DNA from: Dinoroseobacter sp965279125
GTDB lineage: Bacteria > Pseudomonadota > Alphaproteobacteria > Rhodobacterales > Rhodobacteraceae
Assembly: GCA_965279125.1 (NCBI GenBank)
Contig: CBDIHL010000044.1
Span: forward strand, 310,001 to 374,000
Direction: 5' to 3'
Length of the DNA: 64,000 nucleotides
The position numbers were made by a program, and so were the translations under genes. This document shows, piece after piece, positions 17,563-25,569 of this stretch (position 1 is its first letter; every line of letters starts with the position of its first letter). Below the pieces are notes generated by a model. That model had not been told where the DNA came from and searched no databases. It saw nothing but the letters and a program-made list of their open reading frames with translations.

Positions 17563-18558
17563 TTAAACCAGCCCCTGTTCCTTGAACAAGGCGGTCAAAT
17601 CCGCCTCGGGACGCGGTCCGATATGCTGGATCACCGAGCCTGCGGCAACATTCGCCATCTGCGCCGCCGTCGGCATATCCGCCCCATGGGTAATGCCCCA
17701 CAAAAACGCGCCCGCGAACGCATCACCCGCGCCCGTCGCATCGACGATCTGGACCGGATCGGCGGGCACATGCCACATCTCGCCGCCCGCATGGATGAAG
17801 CAGCCGTTCTCGCTGTCGGTGACCGCGAGGATATCAACCTCGGCGGCCAACTCGGCCCGCGCGGCCTCGAAATCTTCCGTCTCGATCATCGCCATCGCCT
17901 CGGCCCGGTTGCAGAACAGCAGGTCCACCCCGTCGCGGATCATCTCGCGGAACGAGTCGCGGTGGCGCGAGATGCAGAACGGATCGCTCAGCGTCAACGA
18001 CACCTTGCCACCCGCACTGCGCGTCGCCTCAATCGCCTTGGCGAACGCCGCTTTGCTATCTGGACCGTCGAAACGGTAGCCCTCGAGGTAGATCCATTCC
18101 GCATCGGCCATCTGTGCCGGATCGATATCGTCGGCGGTCAGGAATTCCGTGACGCCCAGATAGGTGTTCATCGACCGCTCGCCATCGGGCGTGACCAGCA
18201 CGATGCAGCGTCCGGTCTCGTCTTCGGCCGTCGTGGGGGCCAGCGAGGTGTCGTAAACCGCCCCTTGCGCGCGCATGTCGTGGGCGAAGATGTGGCCCAG
18301 CTGGTCGTCCTTGACCTTGCCCACATATGCGGTCGAGCCGCCAAGCGCCGCGATCACCGCAATCGTATTGGCCGCCGAACCGCCGGAGACCTCTTGCGCC
18401 GGACCGATCTTGGCATAGAGGTCCACCGCGCGCGGCATGTCGATCAGCTGCATGATCCCCTTTTCAATCCCGGCCTCGGCCAGAAACGCGTCATCGCAGC
18501 GCGCCAAGATATCCACCATGGCATTGCCGATCCCGACGATGTTGAACGCTTTGGTCAT
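17563..18558 (-). CDS. PfkB-family carbohydrate kinase (adenosine kinase-like)
   Basis: A 331-residue ribokinase-fold enzyme. GNAMVDILAR opens the protein, GGSAANTIAVIAALGG near residues 58-73 is PfkB signature 1, and DATGAGDAFAGAFLWG near 270-285 is signature 2 with the catalytic Asp. Alphaproteobacterial proteins of this type are often annotated as adenosine kinase; other sugar or nucleoside substrates remain possible. It overlaps nth by four bases (ATGA), so the two genes are translationally coupled on one transcript. Confidence 0.88.
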   Translation of the reverse strand: MTKAFNIVGIGNAMVDILARCDDAFLAEAGIEKGIMQLIDMPRAVDLYAKIGPAQEVSGGSAANTIAVIAALGGSTAYVGKVKDDQLGHIFAHDMRAQGAVYDTSLAPTTAEDETGRCIVLVTPDGERSMNTYLGVTEFLTADDIDPAQMADAEWIYLEGYRFDGPDSKAAFAKAIEATRSAGGKVSLTLSDPFCISRHRDSFREMIRDGVDLLFCNRAEAMAMIETEDFEAARAELAAEVDILAVTDSENGCFIHAGGEMWHVPADPVQIVDATGAGDAFAGAFLWGITHGADMPTAAQMANVAAGSVIQHIGPRPEADLTALFKEQGLV

Positions 18559-19199
18559 GCTGTTTTCTCCTCAAAGGGGCAAAGATCGCGGATCAGACAG
18601 GCCCCGCATTTGGGCTTTCTGGCGACACAGATATAGCGACCATGCAGGATCAGCCAGTGATGGGCATGGTGTTGAAATTCGACCGGGATATGGTCCTCGA
18701 TGGCGCGCTCGACCGCGTCCACATCCTTGCCGGGACAAATGCCGGTGCGGTTCCCGATCCGAAAGATATGTGTATCGACGGCCTGGGCGGGGTGATTGAA
18801 CCACATGTTCAGCACCACATTGGCCGTCTTGCGCCCCACGCCGGGCAGGCTGACGAGGGCCGCGCGCGAGCTGGGGACCTTGCTGTCGTACTCGTCCACC
18901 AGCTTTTGGCTCAGCTTGATGACGTTCTTGGCCTTGTTGCGGAACAGACCGATGGTCTTGATGTGCTCGATGACGCCCTCTTCGCCTAAGCTAAGCATCT
19001 TCTCGGGCGTATCGGCCACCGCGAACAACCCGCGCGTCGCCTTGTTGACGCCGATATCCGTGGCTTGCGCGCTGAGAGCGACGGCGACGACGAGCGTGAA
19101 GGCGTTGGTATGCTCCAACTCGCCCTCAGGCTCCGCCTCGGAGGCTTGGAACCGCTGGAAAATCTCGCGGATCACCGGATATGAAAGCTGCTTGGCCAT
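18555..19199 (-). CDS. nth: endonuclease III
   Basis: A 214-residue DNA glycosylase/AP lyase for oxidised pyrimidines in base-excision repair. LPGVGRKTANVVLN contains the helix-hairpin-helix and catalytic Lys; the catalytic Asp is in VDTHIFRI. The C-terminal cysteines in CVARKPKCGACLIRDLC have the C-x6-C-x2-C-x5-C spacing of the [4Fe-4S] cluster. ATG at 19199 gives the normal length; the much longer open frame up to 19925 is antisense to the Hint-domain gene. Confidence 0.95.
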   Translation of the reverse strand: MAKQLSYPVIREIFQRFQASEAEPEGELEHTNAFTLVVAVALSAQATDIGVNKATRGLFAVADTPEKMLSLGEEGVIEHIKTIGLFRNKAKNVIKLSQKLVDEYDSKVPSSRAALVSLPGVGRKTANVVLNMWFNHPAQAVDTHIFRIGNRTGICPGKDVDAVERAIEDHIPVEFQHHAHHWLILHGRYICVARKPKCGACLIRDLCPFEEKTA

Positions 19200-19310
19200 G
19201 ACCCGCGCGGTATGGCGATTGTGGGCGCTGGCGTCTAGTCCGCGGGCAGGTCTGCCGCAATTCTGCCGCATCTGATTGTTACTTTTTTGGCAACAATCTA
19301 CGGTCAAACC

Positions 19311-20258
19311 ATGAAACTGTTCGCATACAAAGACCCGATTTGGACGCTGAACGGCACGATCTACCAATTCGATGCCGCACATTTTTCGCCCAAGAACGCG
19401 GTGGAACTGACCGTCACCGACGATGACGGCACGCTTGATGGCTTTGGTGCAGGCGATGCGACCCAGTTGATGGAGGCGCGTGATGAAACCGGCGCGCTTC
19501 TGGACAGTGGCGCGGGGGCACCGTTTTTTCGCTTCACCATGCAGACCGAGGCCGGTGACGCGTTTATCGTCGAGCAGGTCTTCGTCGGATCGACCACCTT
19601 CTATCTGATCCCCGATATCCCGACGGATGGCATCGCGTTCGTGATCCTCAAGCAGGAGTTCGTCGATGGCAGCTTGGTGCCGGGGCTGAAATATGACGAC
19701 CTGCCCAAGTATCCCTGCTTTGCCCCCGGCAGCTTGATCGACACCCCAGACGGGCCGCGCCGGGTCGATGATTTGCGCGCGGGCGATTTGGTCTCGACCT
19801 TCGATGCAGGCCCCCAGCCGCTGATCTGGACCGGCGGCGCCGAGGTGGCATGGAACGCGGTCAGCCCGCACCGACCCGTTGTGCTCGACGCGCCGGACGG
19901 CCCGCTCACCTTGTCGGCGCAGCATCGGGTCTTATTGTGGGGCCAAGCGCTTAAGTTAAACTTTGGGTTCGACGAGGCATTTGCCCCTGCGGCTGGATTG
20001 GCCCCCGGCGCGAAGGGCGTCGGAACACAGCGCTGGCACCATATCCTCTGTGCCGACCATCAGATCGTGCGCGCGAATGGTCTGTGGGTGGAGACGTTGC
20101 TGATCACGCCTGCCTCCCTGTCCTGGCTGCCGGACGCAGACCGCGCCCGGATCGAGGCGCTGATCCCCGGCCCCATGCAGCCTGCTCGTCCCTGCCTAAC
20201 CAAGGCCGAGACGCAGCTAATCGCCGGATGCGCAGGAACCGGGTCGCGCGCGGCGTGA
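19311..20258 (+). CDS. Hint (hedgehog/intein)-domain protein
   Basis: A 315-residue protein. The first 135 residues form an acidic beta-rich domain; from about residue 136 a Hint domain begins CFAPGSLIDTPDG and continues VDDLRAGDLVST, with TLSAQHRVLLWG as the conserved TxxH-like block. Roseobacters carry many Hint proteins in large adhesins or as free-standing proteins; autoprocessing is proven only for hedgehogs and inteins. The start is uncertain: ATG 19311 lacks a strong Shine-Dalgarno and a TTG at 19287 is in frame. It is divergent from nth. Confidence 0.75.
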   Translation: MKLFAYKDPIWTLNGTIYQFDAAHFSPKNAVELTVTDDDGTLDGFGAGDATQLMEARDETGALLDSGAGAPFFRFTMQTEAGDAFIVEQVFVGSTTFYLIPDIPTDGIAFVILKQEFVDGSLVPGLKYDDLPKYPCFAPGSLIDTPDGPRRVDDLRAGDLVSTFDAGPQPLIWTGGAEVAWNAVSPHRPVVLDAPDGPLTLSAQHRVLLWGQALKLNFGFDEAFAPAAGLAPGAKGVGTQRWHHILCADHQIVRANGLWVETLLITPASLSWLPDADRARIEALIPGPMQPARPCLTKAETQLIAGCAGTGSRAA

Positions 20259-20297
20259 CGCCTCGGCTAGGGTGAGCTATCGCAGACGGAGGCCCCG

Positions 20298-21173
20298 ATG
20301 ACCGACACCGAAGACCGCTATCACTACGCCCTTGTCCGCCGTGCGATTGAGGCGCTGGATGCGGCTGGCGGCGCGAATGTCTCGCTTGAGGTCTTGGCCG
20401 CTGAGGTCAATCTTAGCCCCGCCCATTTCCAGCGGGTCTTCTCGCGGTGGGCCGGGGTCAGCCCGAAGAAATTGCAGCACTATCTGGCGCTGGGCCACGC
20501 CAAAGCGTTGCTGGAGGATCGCTTTACCACGCTGGAGACCTCCCATGCCGTGGGGCTGAGTGGTCCGGGTCGCCTGCATGATCTGTTTACCAGTTGGGAG
20601 GCGATGAGCCCCGGCGAATATGCAGCGGGTGGGAAAGGCCTGACGATCCAGTGGGGGTGGTTTGACAGCCCGTTTGGACCGGCCTTGATTATGGGGACCG
20701 CCAAGGGCATCTGCGGGATTGGGTTTGCCGACGAGATCGGGCCTGAGCCGACGCGCGCTGATCTGATGTCCCGGTGGCCCCATGCGAGCTATGTGGAGGA
20801 TCACAGCGCCCTCGCACCGCTCGCCGCGCAAGCGTTCCCCAGCGAGGGGCCGTCGAAAGCGCCGCTCTACCTCATTGGCGCCCCGTTTCAGATCAAAGTA
20901 TGGGAAGCGCTGCTGCACATCCCGTCGGGGCATGTCACAACCTATTCAGAAATCGCATCCTCGATAGGCAACCCGCGTGCCGTGCGCGCGGTTGGCAGTG
21001 CCGTTGGGCGCAATCCTATAGGTTGGCTGGTGCCGTGCCACCGTGCCCTGCGCAAAACCGGCGGCCTTGGTGGCTACCATTGGGGTCTTCCGATGAAGCG
21101 GGCCATGTTGGCGTTTGAAGCCGCGCATCTGGAGGCAGATGACGTTGGGAAACGGGCGGAAAACCGCGCGTGA
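20298..21173 (+). CDS. Ada-like AraC-HTH/methylated-DNA-cysteine methyltransferase
   Basis: A 291-residue fusion. Residues about 10-105 form an AraC-type helix-turn-helix (VSLEVLAAEVNLSPAHFQRVF), and the rest is O6-alkylguanine-DNA alkyltransferase with the active-site cysteine in WLVPCHRAL near residue 240, preceded by SAVGRNP. It lacks the N-terminal zinc Ada domain that senses methylphosphotriesters, so it repairs alkylated bases and may regulate, but not by the classic Ada switch. A GGAGG lies just before the ATG. Confidence 0.9.
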   Translation: MTDTEDRYHYALVRRAIEALDAAGGANVSLEVLAAEVNLSPAHFQRVFSRWAGVSPKKLQHYLALGHAKALLEDRFTTLETSHAVGLSGPGRLHDLFTSWEAMSPGEYAAGGKGLTIQWGWFDSPFGPALIMGTAKGICGIGFADEIGPEPTRADLMSRWPHASYVEDHSALAPLAAQAFPSEGPSKAPLYLIGAPFQIKVWEALLHIPSGHVTTYSEIASSIGNPRAVRAVGSAVGRNPIGWLVPCHRALRKTGGLGGYHWGLPMKRAMLAFEAAHLEADDVGKRAENRA

Positions 21174-21250
21174 GCGGGAACTCACCATTGTGTCGCGCAT
21201 TTTTATGATTAGTTGGCGCATAAGATTTTTTGGAACAGGACCCCGAAATC

Positions 21251-21901
21251 ATGCCCCGTATGCGTACCTCTCTTCTTGGCCTAACGGCCTCCGCCCTTGT
21301 CTTGGCGGCTTGTACCGATCCCAATACCGGACAGCTTAACCGCACCCAAACTGGGGTTGCAGCAGGCGCGGCCATAGGGGGGCTCTTTGGTCTAAGCCGC
21401 GATGGGGATGGCGTCGGTGAAGCTGCGCTGGGTGCGATCATCGGCGGGGCCATCGGTGGCGCGATTGGCAACCAACTCGACAAGCAAGCCGCAGAATTGC
21501 AACGCGACTTGGGCGCCAGTGGCGCAACCGTGGTGAACACCGGCGACCGCTTGGTCGTCACAATGCCGCAAGATATTCTGTTCGCCGTCGACAGCGCGAC
21601 CGTCCAACCTGCCTTGCGCGGTGATCTGGCCACGCTGGCGACCAGCCTGAACCAATACCCCAACACAACTGTCGATGTGATCGGCCATACCGACAACACC
21701 GGGGCCGCGGGCTATAACCAGAACCTGTCTCAGCGCCGCGCCCAAGCCGTGACCGGCATCTTACAATCGAGCGGTGTGAACCCTGGTCGCTTGCGTGCTA
21801 TCGGGCGGGGCGAGGATGCACCCGTTGCCTCGAACCTGAACGCAGCCGGGCGTGCGCAAAACCGCCGGGTCGAGATTATCATTCGACCCAACGCAGCCTA
21901 A
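21251..21901 (+). CDS. OmpA-family outer-membrane lipoprotein
   Basis: A 216-residue lipoprotein. A signal peptide ends in the lipobox LVLAAC near residue 20; a glycine-rich segment (GVAAGAAIGGLFG and GAIIGGAIGGAIGNQLD) follows, resembling glycine-zipper proteins; residues about 105-215 form the OmpA peptidoglycan-binding domain with DVIGHTDNTG and NLSQRRAQAV. It should anchor the outer membrane to peptidoglycan. ATG at 21251 or 21260 is preferred to the ORF limit at 21230. Confidence 0.9.
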   Translation: MPRMRTSLLGLTASALVLAACTDPNTGQLNRTQTGVAAGAAIGGLFGLSRDGDGVGEAALGAIIGGAIGGAIGNQLDKQAAELQRDLGASGATVVNTGDRLVVTMPQDILFAVDSATVQPALRGDLATLATSLNQYPNTTVDVIGHTDNTGAAGYNQNLSQRRAQAVTGILQSSGVNPGRLRAIGRGEDAPVASNLNAAGRAQNRRVEIIIRPNAA

Positions 21902-21915
21902 TTTCTTGCTGTTTC

Positions 21916-21948
21916 CCGGATTTGGTCATACCGTTTGACCAATTCCGG
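21916..21948. promoter_or_regulatory. probable operator of the GntR/FadR regulator
   Basis: Inverted repeat with 13-base arms (21916-21928 and 21936-21948), one mismatch, spacer of seven. The core TTGGTCA...TGACCAA fits the TGGT/ACCA pattern bound by FadR-subfamily GntR proteins. It ends eight bases before the regulator's start codon, suggesting autoregulation. Confidence 0.6.
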
Positions 21949-21956
21949 GGGACAGC

Positions 21957-22727
21957 ATGCCATTCCAAAAAGTACACTCCGAGAAGCTGAGCCACGCTGT
22001 CGTGCGCCAGATAGAACTGCTTGTGCTGCGCGGGATCCTGCGTCCGGGCGAGCGTTTGCCGTCCGAGCGCGAGTTGGCGGAGAAGATGGGCGTGTCGCGT
22101 CCGAGCTTGCGCGAAGCGATTTCTGAGTTGCAAGAAGACGGGCTGCTGACCAGCAAGGCAGGCGCGGGCGTGTTCGTGGCCGAGGTGCTCGGCTCGTCCT
22201 TCTCGCCTGCCCTGATCCGGCTGTTTGCGACCCATGACGAGGCGGTGTTTGACTATATTACATTCCGTCGCGATCTTGAGGGGCTGACCGCTGAGCGGGC
22301 TGCGCAGAACGGGTCAGACACCGATCTGAAGGTGGTCGATACGATCTTCAAGAAGATGGAAGCCGCCCATAGCAAGCGCAACCCGGAAGAGGAAGCCAAG
22401 CTTGATGCGCAATTCCACCTCGCCATTGTCGAGGCTGGGCATAATGTGGTGATGCTGCATATGATGCGCTCGATGTTCGAGCTGCTGCATGGGGGCGTGT
22501 TCTACAATCGCCAGGTGATGTTCCGCCAACGGATCACGCGCGGGATGCTGCTGGATCAGCACCGGGCGATCAATGACGGCGTGCAAGCGCGCGATGGGGC
22601 AGCGGCGCGGGCAGCCGTGGAGGCGCATCTGGATTACGTGCGCGACAGCCTGGCCGAGTGGCGCCAGTTCGAGAAGAACGAGGCGATTGCGAAGCAACGG
22701 TTCGAGCATGAGACCGCGAAGGCCTGA
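21957..22727 (+). CDS. FadR-subfamily GntR transcriptional regulator
   Basis: A 256-residue repressor-type protein. The N-terminal winged helix (residues about 8-75) reads LRPGERLPSERELAEKMGVSR and LQEDGLLTSKAGAGVFV; the C-terminal all-helical FCD domain spans about 100-225 and contains AKLDAQFHLAIVEAGHN, where conserved acidic and His residues bind metal or ligand. The subtype resembles PdhR/LldR regulators of carboxylic-acid metabolism, but the effector cannot be read. GGGGGA precedes the ATG, and a strong inverted-repeat operator overlaps the promoter region. No obvious target operon is adjacent. Confidence 0.88.
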   Translation: MPFQKVHSEKLSHAVVRQIELLVLRGILRPGERLPSERELAEKMGVSRPSLREAISELQEDGLLTSKAGAGVFVAEVLGSSFSPALIRLFATHDEAVFDYITFRRDLEGLTAERAAQNGSDTDLKVVDTIFKKMEAAHSKRNPEEEAKLDAQFHLAIVEAGHNVVMLHMMRSMFELLHGGVFYNRQVMFRQRITRGMLLDQHRAINDGVQARDGAAARAAVEAHLDYVRDSLAEWRQFEKNEAIAKQRFEHETAKA

Positions 22728-22735
22728 TACGAAAA

Positions 22736-22760
22736 AACCCCAGCCTTTTGGGCCGGGGTT
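22736..22760. terminator. bidirectional terminator between gntR and atpF
   Basis: Ten-base arms 22736-22745 and 22751-22760 with one mismatch and a TTTTG loop. A-rich sequence precedes it and a short pyrimidine run follows, so it can serve both convergent genes. Confidence 0.7.
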
Positions 22761-22788
22761 CTTCTAGATCTTAAAGCTCAGGCGCGGC

Positions 22789-23358
22789 TTAGTGCAGCTT
22801 TGCCCCAACCGTTGCAATCGCGTCATCCACAAGCTTGTTGCGGTCTGCGGCCTTCATGGACCCACCGATCACGTCACCGGCTGCGGCCACAGCGACGGAA
22901 ATCGCTTGATCGCGCACGGCTTTGACCGCGTTGCCTTCGGCGCTGGCGATCTGCTCTTCAGCGGCGGCCAGACGACGGGTGATTGACTTCTCCAGATCGG
23001 CGCGGGCCTGGACAGCGGCCAATTCGGCCTCTTCCTTGGCTTGCGCGACGATGCGGTCGGCTTGGTCTTGGACTTCGCGGCTTTTACGCTCGTAGCTGGC
23101 CAGAAGCGCTTGGGCTTCTTCGCGAAGCGACTTGGCCTCGTCCAGTTCCGACTTGATACCTTCGGCGCGCTTGTCGAGCATCCCGCCAACGAGGCCGGGC
23201 ACCTTGAAGTAGACCAGCACACCGATGAAGACGAGGAACCCCAGCAGAACGATGAAGTCCGTGTTGGCGAGCGAGAAGAACGGCTTGTCCTTGCCCGCGG
23301 CCAAGGCCGGACCAGCGCTCAGCAAAAACAGAACGGGTGCGATCAAACGTACGTTCAT
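22789..23358 (-). CDS. atpF: ATP synthase F0 subunit b
   Basis: A 189-residue peripheral-stalk subunit. An N-terminal signal-like segment (VLFLLSAGPALAA) precedes the membrane helix (FIVLLGFLVFIGVLVYF, about 35-51), and the rest is a long charged helix that dimerises with b' and reaches the F1 head through delta. It is the last gene of the F0 operon, overlapping atpX by four bases, and is followed by the terminator at 22736-22760. Confidence 0.93.
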   Translation of the reverse strand: MNVRLIAPVLFLLSAGPALAAGKDKPFFSLANTDFIVLLGFLVFIGVLVYFKVPGLVGGMLDKRAEGIKSELDEAKSLREEAQALLASYERKSREVQDQADRIVAQAKEEAELAAVQARADLEKSITRRLAAAEEQIASAEGNAVKAVRDQAISVAVAAAGDVIGGSMKAADRNKLVDDAIATVGAKLH

Positions 23359-23894
23359 TTGCCCGCTCCTTTCAGCTTTGCATCGACGGCAGCGGTAACG
23401 GCTTTGTCGTCTGCGGACCCCGGTGCAATCGCGGCGACGATCGCAAGGGCTGTGTCGCGCGCCACTTCGGTGACGTTTTCCATGGCACTTGCCTTGATCG
23501 CGTTGATAGCGACCTCGGACTCGGCCGTGCGCGCTGCGATTTCGGCATCGGCTTTGGCGATAGCGTCGTCGAGACCCGCTTTGATCTCGGCGCGGGTTTC
23601 GCCTGCAATGCGGCTTGCCTCTGCACGTGCATCCGCCAGAGCCTTATCATAGGCTTTTTCGGCCTCGATGGCTTTCAGCTTCAGCTCTTCGGCGGCAGCA
23701 ATGTCGTTCGTGATGGTGCCCTGACGCTCGGCCAGAACGGCTGCAATCCGGGGAAGCGCCACGCGCGACAGAATAAGATAAATGATGACAAGCGTCACCA
23801 CGAGCCAGAAAATCTGGTTCGGGAATGTAGCAAAGTCCAACTGCGGCATGCCGGGTGCGGCGGCTTCAGCGGACTCGAGTGTTTCAGTGGCCAT
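23355..23894 (-). CDS. atpX: ATP synthase F0 subunit b'
   Basis: A 179-residue divergent b-type subunit, as found in photosynthetic and many other alphaproteobacteria where b and b' form a heterodimeric stalk. Membrane helix about residues 27-45 (IFWLVVTLVIIYLILS), then Ala/Glu-rich coiled coil. ATG at 23894 is chosen because GGAGGG lies a few bases upstream; an earlier in-frame ATG at 23921 lacks one and falls in a hairpin. It is coupled to atpF by a four-base overlap. Confidence 0.92.
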   Translation of the reverse strand: MATETLESAEAAAPGMPQLDFATFPNQIFWLVVTLVIIYLILSRVALPRIAAVLAERQGTITNDIAAAEELKLKAIEAEKAYDKALADARAEASRIAGETRAEIKAGLDDAIAKADAEIAARTAESEVAINAIKASAMENVTEVARDTALAIVAAIAPGSADDKAVTAAVDAKLKGAGK

Positions 23895-23920
23895 CGGTCC
23901 CTCCTGGCTCCTTTGATCCA

Positions 23921-23950
23921 TCGGGGCGGCACATTACGCGCGCGCCCCGA
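23921..23950 (-). promoter_or_regulatory. hairpin between atpE and atpX
   Basis: Perfect eight-base stem (23921-23928 with 23943-23950), GC-rich, 14-base loop, placed just after the atpE stop in the direction of transcription. No T-run follows. It could protect the 3' end of an atpE-containing mRNA, raising c-subunit output. Confidence 0.5.
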
Positions 23951-23971
23951 CCGTAAGGATAGCTGGGTGGA

Positions 23972-24208
23972 TTAGACGGCGAACATCAGCAGCAGAGCGA
24001 CGAGGAACGAGAAGATCCCCAGAGCTTCTGCGAACGCGATGCCGATGAACAGCGTTGCGGTCTGACCGGCGGCTGCCGATGGGTTCCGCAGAGCGCCTGC
24101 GAGGTAGTTGCCGACAACATTGCCCACGCCGATGGCTGCGCCACCCATACCGGTGCATGCGAGGCCTGCGCCGATCAGGGCGCCCATTTGTACGATATCG
24201 CCTTCCAT
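23972..24208 (-). CDS. atpE: ATP synthase F0 subunit c
   Basis: A 78-residue proteolipid forming the rotor ring. Two membrane helices flank a polar loop (LRNPSAAAGQ); the glycine-rich first helix is GAGLACTGMGGAAIGVGNVVG and the proton-carrying carboxylate is the Glu in GIAFAEALGIFSF. No sodium-specific residue set is evident. The start at 24208 follows a GGAG-type ribosome-binding site. Hairpins lie on both sides of the gene. Confidence 0.95.
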   Translation of the reverse strand: MEGDIVQMGALIGAGLACTGMGGAAIGVGNVVGNYLAGALRNPSAAAGQTATLFIGIAFAEALGIFSFLVALLLMFAV

Positions 24209-24246
24209 GTCTTTTCTCCTTACGATGGAATTCAAGTAGTTGATGT

Positions 24247-24268
24247 AGGGCGGGGTTCAGCCCGCCTT
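24247..24268 (-). promoter_or_regulatory. hairpin between atpB and atpE
   Basis: Six-base GC stem (24249-24254 with 24261-24266) extended by two weaker pairs, loop of six. It lies between the atpB stop and the atpE start and may be a processing or stabilising element for the atpE message. Confidence 0.45.
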
Positions 24269-24272
24269 ATGC

Positions 24273-25028
24273 TTAGTGATGCGGGTGCAGTGCGTCTTTC
24301 AGATACACGCATGTCAGAATGGTAAACACGTAGGCCTGGATGAACGACACCAGCACCTCAAGCCCATACATCGCGGTCACGGCCAGAATGGACAGCGGGC
24401 TGATCGCGAGGATCGCGGCGAAGCCTGCGAACACTTTGATCACCGCGTGACCCGCCATCATGTTGCCCGCCAAACGAATGGAGTGGCTGATGGGGCGTGC
24501 GAAGTAGGAAATGATCTCGATTATCGCCAGAATGGGCCGGATCGGCAGCGGCGCTGCGGACACCCAGAACAGGCTCAGGAAGCCAACGCCGTTCTTGACG
24601 AAGCCGAGGATCGTAACGGTCAGGAACACGCCCATCGCCAACACGCCGGTGACGGCAATGTGGCTGGTCGGGGTGAAGGCCGTTGGCACGAGGCCGAGGA
24701 AGTTTGAGAACACGATGAACAAGAACAGCGTCATAATGTACGGGAAATACTTCAGGCCGTCTTTGCCGGTGATGTCTTCGACCATCTTGTAGATGAAGCC
24801 ATAGCCCAGCTCGGCCACCGACTGGCTGCGCGAGGGCACGATTGCCCGGCGGCGCGTGCCCATCACGAACATCAGGAACACGCAGACAATCGCCAGCGCC
24901 ATCCACATGGTCGTGTTGGTCGGCGTGTACCACGCGATTGGGCCGTCACCGAACAGAGGCTCGATGATAAACTGATCCATCGGGTGGAACTCGAGGCCGC
25001 CGCCTTCTGCTTTTGCTTCATCCGCCAT
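24273..25028 (-). CDS. atpB: ATP synthase F0 subunit a
   Basis: A 251-residue membrane subunit forming the proton half-channels against the c-ring. Five to six helices are visible; ISHSIRLAGNMMAGHAVIKVFAG contains the essential Arg, and YGLEVLVSFIQAYVFTILTCVYL is the conserved last helix. Start at 25028 is supported by the 11-base overlap with atpI, which implies coupling. The reading frame remains open further upstream, but that part is antisense or overlapping sequence. Confidence 0.95.
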   Translation of the reverse strand: MADEAKAEGGGLEFHPMDQFIIEPLFGDGPIAWYTPTNTTMWMALAIVCVFLMFVMGTRRRAIVPSRSQSVAELGYGFIYKMVEDITGKDGLKYFPYIMTLFLFIVFSNFLGLVPTAFTPTSHIAVTGVLAMGVFLTVTILGFVKNGVGFLSLFWVSAAPLPIRPILAIIEIISYFARPISHSIRLAGNMMAGHAVIKVFAGFAAILAISPLSILAVTAMYGLEVLVSFIQAYVFTILTCVYLKDALHPHH

Positions 25029-25362
25029 GGTGCGCGTCCTCTTTATCATCCAAGGCTTTTGGCCCCAGAACATTGCCCTTCTGAAGCTCATTGGCGGTGC
25101 GGACCATGGTTTTGACCCCCGCGACGAACCCCAGCATTGTAAATATGACGAGGAAGATCGGGATCGTGCCGAACAACCAGTCAAGTCCGTATCCGATGAC
25201 AAAGCCGATACCCAGTCCTGAGACCAGCTCGATCACCATGCGCCAAGCGTGCTGTGCCTGGCTGTAATGCTCTTCGACCTTCGGGGCTTCTTCCTTGCCT
25301 TTGAGGGCGTCGATCTTGGCTTGAAGCTCGTCCAAGCGCTTGGGATCGGGCGCGTCGCTCAT
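25018..25362 (-). CDS. atpI: ATP synthase assembly/AtpI protein
   Basis: A 114-residue protein with a charged N-terminal helix and two membrane helices (about residues 45-65 and 68-86; GIGFVIGYGLDWLFG, then IFTMLGFVAGVKTMV). AtpI proteins aid c-ring assembly and possibly magnesium uptake. It is the first gene of atpI-atpB-atpE-atpX-atpF. F1 genes are absent, as is usual in alphaproteobacteria where F0 and F1 operons are separate. Confidence 0.9.
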   Translation of the reverse strand: MSDAPDPKRLDELQAKIDALKGKEEAPKVEEHYSQAQHAWRMVIELVSGLGIGFVIGYGLDWLFGTIPIFLVIFTMLGFVAGVKTMVRTANELQKGNVLGPKALDDKEDAHHGG

Positions 25363-25521
25363 GGTGCAAGGGCCTCCGTGGGTCTGGGCGGAAGCTAGGC
25401 AGACCGCGCGTCCGAGTCAACGCATGTTATGCAGGCGCAGAAATGGCGTAAGGCACTGATATCGTTTAGGTGTGTAGATGTGCGACAAGGCGGCACAATG
25501 GATCGCGCGCCATTACCTTAT

Positions 25522-25537
25522 TCAACCATTTGGTTGA
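25522..25537. promoter_or_regulatory. probable ArsR-type operator
   Basis: TCAACC-ATTT-GGTTGA, a six-base inverted repeat with four-base spacer, 33 bases before the ArsR-family gene. This form is typical of autoregulatory sites of metal-independent ArsR regulators. Confidence 0.55.
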
Positions 25538-25569
25538 CCAATAGGCGGCGTGCTGCCATCTCGGACGCT

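Noticed and set aside
19200..19925. N-terminal extension of the nth frame to 456 codons
   Set aside because: The additional codons lie opposite the Hint-domain gene; normal endonuclease III length and start are at 19199.
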